64,000 nucleotides of DNA, taken from Ilex aquifolium. Taxonomy: Eukaryota > Streptophyta > Magnoliopsida > Aquifoliales > Aquifoliaceae. Below, one piece after another: positions 50,559 to 63,048 of the stretch. The notes under the pieces are model-generated. The model was not told where the DNA came from. It saw only the letters and a list, made by a program, of their open reading frames with translations, and ran no database searches. The first letter of the stretch is position 1. Every line of letters starts with the position of its first letter. The position numbers and the translations under genes were made by a program. The DNA lies in the NCBI GenBank assembly GCA_951799425.1, contig OX637401.1, positions 33,157,780 to 33,221,779 of the forward strand, given 5' to 3'.

Positions 50559-53500
50559 ATGTCCGAAATACTATTTCATTTCAAAGGTGGACTACTTATT
50601 ACACCAAACTTGCGTTACAATAGAGCCCATGCTAGAGGATTTTTCATGACTTTTGATGTGAACAAAATGGTTAGGGATTCAAGAATTCTTTACAATGCCG
50701 CAAGAATCATCTTAATCAGAGACCGGAGTAAAAAGTTATGTCAGAAATACTAAAGAATGGGAAATTACTTTTTTTTCTTAGTGGAGGGGAATGGCCAACT
50801 ATACCAAACTTCCATCACCATTTCGAACTTGTTAGAAGATGAATCACCAATTTTGATCTCAATATATTGGTTAGGGTTTCAAGTTCTCATTACAATGCCG
50901 CAAGAGTTATCTCAATCCGAGTTCGGGAGAAAAAGTTATGTCCGATATACTATTTCATTTTAAAGGTGAACTACTTATTACACCAAACTTGCGTTACAAT
51001 AGAGCCCATGCTAGAGGATTTTTCATGACTTTTGATGTGAATAAAATGGTTAGGGATTCAAGTATTCTTTACAATGCCGCAAGAATCATCTTATTTAGAG
51101 ACCGGAGTAAAAAGTTATGTCAGAAATACTAAAGAATGGGAAATTACTTTTTTTTCCTAGTGGAGGGGATGGCCAACTATACCAAACTTCCATCACCATT
51201 TCGAACTTGTTAGAAGATGAATCACCAATTTTGATCTCAATATATTGGTTAGGGTTTCAAGTTCTCATTACAATGCCGCAAGAGTTATCTCAATCCGAGT
51301 TCGGGAGAAACAGTTATGTCCGATATACTATTTCATTTTAAAGGTGGACTACTTATTACACCAAACTTGCGTTACAATAGAGCCCATGCTAGAGGATTTT
51401 TCATGACTTTTGATGTGAATAAAATGGTTAGGGATTCAAGAATTCTTTACAATGCAGCAAGAATCATCCTAATCAGAGACCGGAGTAAAAAGTTATGTCA
51501 GAAATACTAAAGAATGGGAAATTACTTTTTTTTCGTAGTGGAGGGGATGGCCAACTATACCAAACTTCCATCACCATTTCGAACTTGTTAGAAGATGAAT
51601 CACCAATTTTGATCTCAATATATTGGTTAGGGTTTCAAGTTCTCATTACAATGCCGCAAGAGTTAGCTCAATCCGAGTTCGGGAGAAACAGTTATGTCCG
51701 ATATACTATTTCATTTTAAAGGTGGACTACTTATTACACCAAACTTACGTTACAATAGAGCCCATGCTAGAGGATTTTTCATGACTTTTGATGTGAATAA
51801 AATGGTTAGGGATTCAAGAATTCTTTACAATGCAGCAAGAATCATCTTAATCAGAGACCGGAGTAAAAAGTTATGTCAGAAATACTAAAGAATGGGAAAT
51901 TACTTTTTTTTCCTAGTGGAGGGGAATGGCCAACTATACCAAACTTCCATCACCATTTCGAACTTGTTAGAAGGTGAATCACCAATTTTGATCTCAATAT
52001 ATTGGTTAGGGTTTCAAGTTCTCATTACAATGCCGCAATAGTTAGCTCAATCCGAGTTCGGGAGAAAAAGTTATGTCCGATATACTATTTCATTTTAAAG
52101 GAGGACTACTTATTACACCAAACTTGCGTTACAATAGAGCCCATGCTAGAGGATTTTTCATGACTTTTGATGTGAATAAAATGGTTAGGGATTCAAGAAT
52201 TCTTTACAATGCAGCAAGAATCATCTTATTTAGAGACCGGAGTAAAAAGTTATGTCAGAAATACTAAAGAATGGGAAATTACTTTTTTTTCGTAGTGGAG
52301 GGGATGGCCAACTATACCAAACTTCCATCACCATTTCGAACTTGTTAGAAGATGAATCACCAATTTTGATCTCAATATATTGGTTAGGGTTTCAAGTTCT
52401 CATTACAATGCCGCAAGAGTTAGCTCAATCCGAGTTCGGGAGAAACAGTTATGTCCGATATACTATTTCATTTTAAAGGTGGACTACTTATTACACCAAA
52501 CTTACGTTACAATAGAGCCCATGCTAGAGGATTTTTCATGACTTTTGATGTGAATAAAATGGTTAGGGATTCAAGAATTCTTTACAATGCAGCAAGAATC
52601 ATCTTAATCAGAGACCGGAGTAAAAAGTTATGTCAGAAATACTAAAGAATGAGAAATTACTTTTTTTTCCTAGTGGAGGGGAATTGGCAACTATACCAAA
52701 CTTCCATCACCATTTCGAACTTGTTAGAAGATGAATCACCAATTTTGATCTAAATATATTGGTTAGGGTTTCAAGTTCTCATTTCAATGCCGCAAGAGTT
52801 AGCTCAATCCGAGTTCGGGAGAAAAATTTATGTCCGAAATACTATTTCATTTCAAAGGTGGACTACTTATTACACCAAACTTGCGTTACAATAGAGCCCA
52901 TGCTAGAGGATTTTTCATGACTTTTGATGTGAACAAAATGGTTAGGGATTCAAGAATTCTTTACAATGCCGCAAGAATCATCTTAATCAGAGACCGGAGT
53001 AAAAAGTTATGTCAGAAATACTAAAGAATGGGAAATTACTTTTTTTTCCTAGTGGAGGGGAATGGCCAACTATACCAAACTTCCATCACCATTTCGAACT
53101 TGTTAGAAGATGAATCACCAATTTTGATCTCAATATATTGGTTAGGGTTTCAAGTTCTCATTACAATGCCGCAAGAGTTAGCTTAATCCGAGTTCGGGAG
53201 AAAAAGTTATGTCCGATATACTATTTCATTTTAAAGGTGGACTACTTATTACACCAAACTTACGTTACAATAGAGCCCATGCTAGAGGATTTTTCATGAC
53301 TTTTGATGTGAATAAAATGGTTAGGGATTCAAGAATTCTTTACAATGCAGCAAGAATCATCTTAATCAGAGACCGGAGTAAAAAGTTATGTCAGAAATAC
53401 TAAAGAATGGGAAATTACTTTTTTTTCCTAGTGGAGGGGAATGGCCAACTATACCAAACTTCCATCACCATTTCGAACTTGTTAGAAGGTGAATCACCAA

Positions 53501-53587
53501 TTTTGATCTCAATATATTGGTTAGGGTTTCAAGTTCTCATTACAATGCCGCAAGAGTTAGCTCAATCCGAGTTCGGGAGAAAAAGTT
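50559..53587 (+). repeat. Right-domain 8-monomer HOR copy 2 (3029 bp)
   Basis: This copy is colinear with 47530-50558 at an offset of 3029 bp, with the same TTTTCTTAG, AAAGGTGAAC, CCGCAATAGTTAG (~52035) and GTTAGCTTAATCC (~53177). GATCTAAATA (~52748) is private. The unit classes follow part of the c-d-e-...-h order of the left-hand octamer, but the two octamers differ in detail. Confidence 0.91.
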
Positions 53588-55101
53588 ATGTCCGATATAC
53601 TATTTCATTTTAAAGGAGGACTACTTATTACACCAAACTTGCGTTACAATAGAGCCCATGCTAGAGGATTTTTCATGACTTTTGATGTGAATAAAATGGT
53701 TAGGGATTCAAGAATTCTTTACAATGCAGCAAGAATCATCTTATTTAGAGACCGGAGTAAAAAGTTATGTCAGAAATACTAAAGAATGGGAAATTACTTT
53801 TTTTTCGTAGTGGAGGGGATGGCCAACTATACCAAACTTCCATCACCATTTCGAACTTGTTAGAAGATGAATCACCAATTTTGATCTCAATATATTGGTT
53901 AGGGTTTCAAGTTCTCATTACAATGCCGCAAGAGTTAGCTCAATCCGAGTTCGGGAGAAACAGTTATGTCCGATATACTATTTCATTTTAAAGGTGGACT
54001 ACTTATTACACCAAACTTACGTTACAATAGAGCCCATGCTAGAGGATTTTTCATGACTTTTGATGTGAATAAAATGGTTAGGGATTCAAGAATTCTTTAC
54101 AATGCAGCAAGAATCATCTTAATCAGAGACCGGAGTAAAAAGTTATGTCAGAAATACTAAAGAATGAGAAATTACTTTTTTTTCCTAGTGGAGGGGAATT
54201 GGCAACTATACCAAACTTCCATCACCATTTCGAACTTGTTAGAAGATGAATCACCAATTTTGATCTCAATATATTGGTTAGGGTTTCAAGTTCTCATTAC
54301 AATGCCGCAAGAGTTAGCTCAATCCGAGTTCGGGAGAAAAATTTATGTCCGAAATACTATTTCATTTCAAAGGTGGACTACTTATTACACCAAACTTGCG
54401 TTACAATAGAGCCCATGCTAGAGGATTTTTCATGACTTTTGATGTGAACAAAATGGTTAGGGATTCAAGAATTCTTTACAATGCCGCAAGAATCATCTTA
54501 ATCAGAGACCGGAGTAAAAAGTTATGTCAGAAATACTAAAGAATGGGAAATTACTTTTTTTTCTTAGTGGAGGGGAATGGCCAACTATACCAAACTTCCA
54601 TCACCATTTCGAACTTGTTAGAAGATGAATCACCAATTTTGATCTCAATATATTGGTTAGGGTTTCAAGTTCTCATTACAATGCCGCAAGAGTTATCTCA
54701 ATCCGAGTTCGGGAGAAAAAGTTATGTCCGATATACTATTTCATTTTAAAGGTGGACTACTTATTACACCAAACTTGCGTTACAATAGAGCCCATGCTAG
54801 AGGATTTTTCATGACTTTTGATGTGAATAAAATGGTTAGGGATTCAAGTATTCTTTACAATGCCGCAAGAATCATCTTATTTAGAGACCGGAGTAAAAAG
54901 TTATGTCAGAAATACTAAAGAATGGGAAATTACTTTTTTTTCCTAGTGGAGGGGATGGCCAACTATACCAAACTTCCATCACCATTTCGAACTTGTTAGA
55001 AGATGAATCACCAATTTTGATCTCAATATATTGGTTAGGGTTTCAAGTTCTCATTACAATCCCGCAAGAGTTATCTCAATCCGAGTTCGGGAGAAACAGT
55101 T
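53588..55101 (+). repeat. Four-monomer stretch repeating part of the right-domain order
   Basis: Units at 53588 and 53966 match 52073 and 52451. Units at 54345 and 54724 match 50559 and 50938, including TTTTCTTAG (~54560) and AGTATTC. The unit at 54724 has AAAGGTGG, not the AAAGGTGAAC of the two octamer copies. ACAATCCCGC (~55056), a loss of the usual ATG there, begins the next block. Confidence 0.84.
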
Positions 55102-56993
55102 ATGTCCGATATACTATTTCATTTTAAAGGTGGACTACTTATTACACCAAACTTGCGTTACAATAGAGCCCATGCTAGAGGATTTTTCATGACTTTTGAT
55201 GTGAATAAAATGGTTAGGGATTCAAGAATTCTTTACAATGCAGCAAGAATCATCCTAATCAGAGACCGGAGTAAAAAGTTATGTCAGAAATACTAAAGAA
55301 TGGGAAATTACTTTTTTTTCGTAGTGGAGGGGATGGCCAACTATACCAAACTTCCATCACCATTTCGAACTTGTTAGAAGATGAATCACCAATTTTGATC
55401 TCAATATATTGGTTAGGGTTTCAAGTTCTCATTACAATGCCGCAAGAGTTAGCTCAATCCGAGTTCGGGAGAAACAGTTATGTCCGATATACTATTTCAT
55501 TTTAAAGGTGGACTACTTATTACACCAAACTTACGTTACAATAGAGCCCATGCTAGAGGATTTTTCATGACTTTTGATGTGAATAAAATGGTTAGGGATT
55601 CAAGAATTCTTTACAATGCAGCAAGAATCATCTTAATCAGAGACCGGAGTAAAAAGTTATGTCAGAAATACTAAAGAATGGGAAATTACTTTTTTTTCCT
55701 AGTGGAGGGGAATGGCCAACTATACCAAACTTCCATCACCATTTCGAACTTGTTAGAAGGTGAATCACCAATTTTGATCTCAATATATTGGTTAGGGTTT
55801 CAAGTTCTCATTACAATGCCGCAAGAGTTAGCTCAATCCGAGTTCGGGAGAAAAAGTTATGTCCGATATACTATTTCATTTTAAAGGAGGACTACTTATT
55901 ACACCAAACTTGCGTTACAATAGAGCCCATGCTAGAGGATTTTTCATGACTTTTGATGTGAATAAAATGGTTAGGGATTCAAGAATTCTTTACAATGCAG
56001 CAAGAATCATCTTATTTAGAGATCGGAGTAAAAAGTTATGTCAGAAATACTAAAGAATGGGAAATTACTTTTTTTTCGTAGTGGAGGGGATGGCCAACTA
56101 TACCAAACTTCCATCACCATTTCGAACTTGTTAGAAGATGAATCACCAATTTTGATCTCAATATATTGGTTAGGGTTTCAAGTTCTCATTACAATGCCGC
56201 AAGAGTTAGCTCAATCCGAGTTCGGGAGAAACAGTTATGTCCGATATACTATTTCATTTTAAAGGTGGACTACTTATTACACCAAACTTACGTTACAATA
56301 GAGCCCATGCTAGAGGATTTTTCATGACTTTTGATGTGAATAAAATGGTTAGGGATTCAAGAATTCTTTACAATGCAGCAAGAATCATCTTAATCAGAGA
56401 CCGGAGTAAAAAGTTATGTCAGAAATACTAAAGAATGAGAAATTACTTTTTTTTCCTAGTGGAGGGGAATTGGCAACTATACCAAACTTCCATCACCATT
56501 TCGAACTTGTTAGAAGATGAATCACCAATTTTGATCTCAATATATTGGTTAGGGTTTCAAGTTCTCATTTCAATGCCGCAAGAGTTAGCTCAATCCGAGT
56601 TCGGGAGAAAAATTTATGTCCGAAATACTATTTCATTTCAAAGGTGGACTACTTATTACACCAAACTTGCGTTACAATAGAGCCCATGCTAGAGGATTTT
56701 TCATGACTTTTGATGTGAACAAAATGGTTAGGGATTCAAGAATTCTTTACAATGCCGCAAGAATCATCTTAATCAGAGACCGGAGTAAAAAGTTATGTCA
56801 GAAATACTAAAGAATGGGAAATTACTTTTTTTTCCTAGTGGAGGGGATGGCCAACTATACCAAACTTCCATCACCATTTCGAACTTGTTAGAAGATGAAT
56901 CACCAATTTTGATCTCAATATATTGGTTAGGGTTTCAAGTTCTCATTACAATCCCGCAAGAGTTATCTCAATCCGAGTTCGGGAGAAACAGTT
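55102..56993 (+). repeat. 5-monomer HOR copy 1 (1892 bp)
   Basis: Units lie at 55102, 55480, 55859, 56237 and 56616. Diagnostic changes shared with copy 2 are AGAGATCGGAG (~56020) and ACAATCCCGC at the block edges (~55056 and ~56948). The unit order is CATCCTAATC, TTACGTTAC, CTTATTTAG, TTACGTTAC, AACAAAAT. Confidence 0.91.
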
Positions 56994-58885
56994 ATGTCCG
57001 ATATACTATTTCATTTTAAAGGTGGACTACTTATTACACCAAACTTGCGTTACAATAGAGCCCATGCTAGAGGATTTTTCATGACTTTTGATGTGAATAA
57101 AATGGTTAGGGATTCAAGAATTCTTTACAATGCAGCAAGAATCATCCTAATCAGAGACCGGAGTAAAAAGTTATGTCAGAAATACTAAAGAATGGGAAAT
57201 TACTTTTTTTTCGTAGTGGAGGGGATGGCCAACTATACCAAACTTCCATCACCATTTCGAACTTGTTAGAAGATGAATCACCAATTTTGATCTCAATATA
57301 TTGGTTAGGGTTTCAAGTTCTCATTACAATGCCGCAAGAGTTAGCTCAATCCGAGTTCGGGAGAAACAGTTATGTCCGATATACTATTTCATTTTAAAGG
57401 TGGACTACTTATTACACCAAACTTACGTTACAATAGAGCCCATGCTAGAGGATTTTTCATGACTTTTGATGTGAATAAAATGGTTAGGGATTCAAGAATT
57501 CTTTACAATGCAGCAAGAATCATCTTAATCAGAGACCGGAGTAAAAAGTTATGTCAGAAATACTAAAGAATGGGAAATTACTTTTTTTTCCTAGTGGAGG
57601 GGAATGGCCAACTATACCAAACTTCCATCACCATTTCGAACTTGTTAGAAGGTGAATCACCAATTTTGATCTCAATATATTGGTTAGGGTTTCAAGTTCT
57701 CATTACAATGCCGCAAGAGTTAGCTCAATCCGAGTTCGGGAGAAAAAGTTATGTCCGATATACTATTTCATTTTAAAGGAGGACTACTTATTACACCAAA
57801 CTTGCGTTACAATAGAGCCCATGCTAGAGGATTTTTCATGACTTTTGATGTGAATAAAATGGTTAGGGATTCAAGAATTCTTTACAATGCAGCAAGAATC
57901 ATCTTATTTAGAGATCGGAGTAAAAAGTTATGTCAGAAATACTAAAGAATGGGAAATTACTTTTTTTTCGTAGTGGAGGGGATGGCCAACTATACCAAAC
58001 TTCCATCACCATTTCGAACTTGTTAGAAGATGAATCACCAATTTTGATCTCAATATATTGGTTAGGGTTTCAAGTTCTCATTACAATGCCGCAAGAGTTA
58101 GCTCAATCCGAGTTCGGGAGAAACAGTTATGTCCGATATACTATTTCATTTTAAAGGTGGACTACTTATTACACCAAACTTACGTTACAATAGAGCCCAT
58201 GCTAGAGGATTTTTCATGACTTTTGATGTGAATAAAATGGTTAGGGATTCAAGAATTCTTTACAATGCAGCAAGAATCATCTTAATCAGAGACCGGAGTA
58301 AAAAGTTATGTCAGAAATACTAAAGAATGAGAAATTACTTTTTTTTCCTAGTGGAGGGGAATTGGCAACTATACCAAACTTCCATCACCATTTCGAACTT
58401 GTTAGAAGATGAATCACCAATTTTGATCTCAATATATTGGTTAGGGTTTCAAGTTCTCATTTCAATGCCGCAAGAGTTAGCTCAATCCGAGTTCGGGAGA
58501 AAAATTTATGTCCGAAATACTATTTCATTTCAAAGGTGGACTACTTATTACACCAAACTTGCGTTACAATAGAGCCCATGCTAGAGGATTTTTCATGACT
58601 TTTGATGTGAACAAAATGGTTAGGGATTCAAGAATTCTTTACAATGCCGCAAGAATCATCTTAATCAGAGACCGGAGTAAAAAGTTATGTCAGAAATACT
58701 AAAGAATGGGAAATTACTTTTTTTTCCTAGTGGAGGGGAATGGCCAACTATACCAAACTTCCATCACCATTTCGAACTTGTTAGAAGATGAATCACCAAT
58801 TTTGATCTCAATATATTGGTTAGGGTTTCAAGTTCTCATTACAATGCCGCAAGAGTTAGCTTAATCCGAGTTCGGGAGAAAAAGT
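56994..58885 (+). repeat. 5-monomer HOR copy 2 (1892 bp)
   Basis: This block is colinear with 55102-56993, including AGAGATCGGAG (~57912). After the AACAAAAT unit at 58508 the following B half has GAATGGCC and GTTAGCTTAATCC (~58855), the order of 50180 and 53209, so copy 2 exits into a different neighbour than copy 1. Confidence 0.9.
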
Positions 58886-60399
58886 TATGTCCGATATACT
58901 ATTTCATTTTAAAGGTGGACTACTTATTACACCAAACTTACGTTACAATAGAGCCCATGCTAGAGGATTTTTCATGACTTTTGATGTGAATAAAATGGTT
59001 AGGGATTCAAGAATTCTTTACAATGCAGCAAGAATCATCTTAATCAGAGACCGGAGTAAAAAGTTATGTCAGAAATACTAAAGAATGGGAAATTACTTTT
59101 TTTTCCTAGTGGAGGGGAATGGCCAACTATACCAAACTTCCATCACCATTTCGAACTTGTTAGAAGGTGAATCACCAATTTTGATCTCAATATATTGGTT
59201 AGGGTTTCAAGTTCTCATTACAATGCCGCAAGAGTTAGCTCAATCCGAGTTCGGGAGAAAAAGTTATGTCCGATATACTATTTCATTTTAAAGGAGGACT
59301 ACTTATTACACCAAACTTGCGTTACAATAGAGCCCATGCTAGAGGATTTTTCATGACTTTTGATGTGAATAAAATGGTTAGGGATTCAAGAATTCTTTAC
59401 AATGCAGCAAGAATCATCCTAATCAGAGACCGGAGTAAAAAGTTATGTCAGAAATACTAAAGAATGGGAAATTACTTTTTTTTCCTAGTGGAGGGGATGA
59501 CCAACTATACCAAACTTCCATCACCATTTCGAACTTGTTAGAAGGTGAATCACCAATTTTGATCTCAATATATTGGTTAGGGTTTCAAGTTCTCATTACA
59601 ATGCCGCAAGAGTTAGCTCAATCCGAGTTCGGAAGAAAAAGTTATGTCCGATATACTATTTCATTTTAAAGGAGGACTACTTATTACACCAAACTTGCGT
59701 CACAATAGAGCCCATGCTAGAGGATTTTTCATGACTTTTGATGTGAATAAAATGGTTAGGGATTCAAGAATTCTTTACAATGCAGCAAGAATCATCTTAT
59801 TTAGAGACCGGAGTAAAAAGTTATGTCAGAAATACTAAAGAATGGGAAATTACTTTTTTTTCGTAGTGGAGGGGATGGCCAACTATACCAAACTTTCATC
59901 ACCATTTCGAACTTGTTAGAAGATGAATCACCAATTTTGATCTCAATATATTGGTTAGGGTTTCAAGTTCTCATTACAATGCCGCAAGAGTTAGCTCAAT
60001 CCGAGTTCGGAAGAAAAAGTTATGTCCGATATACTATTTCATTTTAAAGGAGGACTACTTATTACACCAAACTTGCGTCACAATAGAGCCCATGCTAGAG
60101 GATTTTTCATGACTTTTGATGTGAATAAAATGGTTAGGGATTCAAGAATTCTTTACAATGCAGCAAGAATCATCTTATTTAGAGACCGGAGTAAAAAGTT
60201 ATGTCAGAAATACTAAAGAATGGGAAATTACTTTTTTTTCGTAGTGGAGGGGATGGCCAACTATACCAAACTTTCATCACCATTTCGAACTTGTTAGAAG
60301 ATGAATCACCAATTTTGATCTCAATATATTGGTTAGGGTTTCAAGTTCTCATTACAATGCCGCAAGAGTTAGCTCAATCCGAGTTCGGAAGAAAAAGTT
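58886..60399 (+). repeat. Four-monomer stretch with an adjacent single-unit duplication
   Basis: Units lie at 58887, 59266, 59644 and 60022. The last two (59644-60021 and 60022-60399, 378 bp each) are the same class: GCGTCACAATAG, CTTATTTAG, CGTAG, CTTTCATC, TTCGGAAGAAAAAG. The pair is the clearest case in the window of a one-monomer tandem duplication. Confidence 0.88.
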
Positions 60400-63048
60400 A
60401 TGTCCGATATACTATTTCATTTTAAAGGAGGACTACTTATTACACCAAACTTGCGTCACAATAGAGCCCATGCTAGAGGATTTTTCATGACTTTTGATGT
60501 GAATAAAATGGTTAGGGATTCAAGAATTCTTTACAATGCAGCAAGAATCATCCTAATCAGAGACCGGAGTAAAAAGTTATGTCAGAAATACTAAAGAATG
60601 GGAAATTACTTTTTTTTCCTAGTGGAGGGGATGACCAACTATACCAAACTTCCATCACCATTTCGAACTTGTTAGAAGGTGAATCACCAATTTTGATCTC
60701 AATATATTGGTTAGGGTTTCAAGTTCTCATTACAATGCCGCAAGAGTTAGCTCAATCCGAGTTCGGAAGAAAAAGTTATGTCCGATATACTATTTCATTT
60801 TAAAGGAGGACTACTTATTACACCAAACTTGCGTCACAATAGAGCCCATGCTAGAGGATTTTTCATGACTTTTGATGTGAATAAAATGGTTAGGGATTCA
60901 AGAATTCTTTACAATGCAGCAAGAATCATCTTATTTAGAGACCGGAGTAAAAAGTTATGTCAGAAATACTAAAGAATGGGAAATTACTTTTTTTTCGTAG
61001 TGGAGGGGATGGCCAACTATACCAAACTTTCATCACCATTTCGAACTTGTTAGAAGATGAATCACCAATTTTGATCTCAATATATTGGTTAGGGTTTCAA
61101 GTTCTCATTACAATGCCGCAAGAGTTAGCTCAATCCAAGTTCGGGAGAAACAGTTATGTCCGATATACTATTTCATTTGAAAGGTGGACTACTTATTACA
61201 CCAAACTTGCGTTACAATAGACCCCATGCTAGAGGATTTTTCATGACTTTTGATGTGAATAAAATGGTTAGGGATTCAAGAATTCTTTACAATGCAGCAA
61301 GAATCATGTTAATCAGAGACCGGAGTAAAAAGTTATGTCAGAAATACTAAAGAATGGGAAATTACTTTTTTTTCCTAGTGGAGGGGAATGGCCAACTATA
61401 CCAAACTTCCATCACCATTTCGAACTTGTTAGAAGGTGAATCACCAATTTTAATCTCAATATATTGGTTAGGGTTTCAAGTTCTCATTACAATGCCGCAA
61501 GAGTTAGCTCAATCCGAGTTCGGGAGAAAAAGTCATGTCCGATATACTATTTCATTTTAAAGGAGGACTACTTATTACACCAAACTTGCGTCACAATAGA
61601 GCCCATGCTAGAGGATTTTTCATGACTTTTGATGTGAATAAAATGGTTAGGGATTCAAGAATTCTTTACAATGCAGCAAAAATCATCTTATTTAGAGACC
61701 GGAGTAAAAAGTTATGTCAGAAATACTAAAGAATGGAAAATTACTTTTTTTTCCTAGTGGAGGGGATGGCCAACTATACCAAACTTCCATCACCATTTCG
61801 AACTTGTTAGAAGATGAATCACCAATTTTGATCTCAATATATTGGTTAGGGTTTCAAGTTCTCATTACAATGCCGCAAGAGTTATCTCAATCCGAGTTCG
61901 GGAGAAACAGTTATGTCCGATATACTATTTCATTTTAAAGGTGGACTACTTATTACACCAAACTTGCGTTACAATAGAGCCCATGCTAGAGGATTTTTCA
62001 TGACTTTTGATGTGAATAAAATGGTTAGGGATTCAAGAATTCTTTACAATGCAGCAAGAATCATCCTAATCAGAGACCGGAGTAAAAAGTTATGTCAGAA
62101 ATACTAAAGAATGGGAAATTACTTTTTTTTCCTAGTGGATGGGAATGGCCAACTATACCAACCTTCCATCACCATTTCGAACTTGTTAGAAGGTGAATCA
62201 CCAATTTTGATCTCAATATATTGGTTAGGGTTTCAAGTTCTCATTACAATGCCGCAAGAGTTAGCTCAATCCGAGTTCGGGAGAAAAAGTTATGTCCGAT
62301 ATACTATTTCATTTTAAAGGAGGACTACTTATTACACCAAACTTGCGTTACAATAGAGCCCATGCTAGAGGATTTTTCATGACTTTTGATGTGAATAAAA
62401 TGGTTAGGGATTCAAGAATTCTTTACAATGCAGCAAGAATCATCTTATTTAGAGACCGGAGTAAAAAGTTATGCCAGAAATACTAAAGAATGGGAAATTA
62501 CTTTTTTTTCGTAGTGGAGGGGATGGCCAACTATACCAAACTTCCATCACCATTTCGAACTTGTTAGAAGATGAATCACCAATTTTGATCTCAATATATT
62601 GGTTAGGGTTTCAAGTTCTCATTACAATGCCGCAAGAGTTAGCTCAATCCGAGTTCGGGAGAAACAGTTATGTCCGATATACTATTTCATTTTAAAGGTG
62701 GACTACTTATTACACCAAACTTACGTTACAATAGAGCCCATGCTAGAGGATTTTTCATGACTTTTGATGTGAATAAAATGGTTAGGGATTCAAGAATTCT
62801 TTACAATGCAGCAAGAATCATCTTAATCAGAGACCGGAGTAAAAAGTTATGTCAGAAATACTAAAGAATGGGAAATTACTTTTTTTTCCTAGTGGAGGGG
62901 AATGGCCAACTATACCAAACTTCCATCACCATTTCGAACTTGTTAGAAGGTGAATCACCAATTTTGATCTCAATATATTGGTTAGGGTTTCAAGTTCTCA
63001 TTACAATGCCGCAAGAGTTAGCTCAATCCGAGTTCGGGAGAAAAAGTT
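60400..63048 (+). repeat. 7-monomer HOR copy 1 (2649 bp)
   Basis: Units lie at 60400, 60778, 61156, 61535, 61913, 62292 and 62670. The unit at 61156 is rich in rare changes: CAATCCAAGTTCGG just before it, TTTCATTTGAAAGG, AGACCCCATG and ATCATGTTAATC. These return at 63805. Private changes are AATTTTAATCTC (~61446), AGTCATGTCC (~61531), GCAGCAAAAATC (~61673), GTGGATGGG (~62136) and TTATGCCAG (~62470). The units from 61913 onward follow the e-f-g order. Confidence 0.88.
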
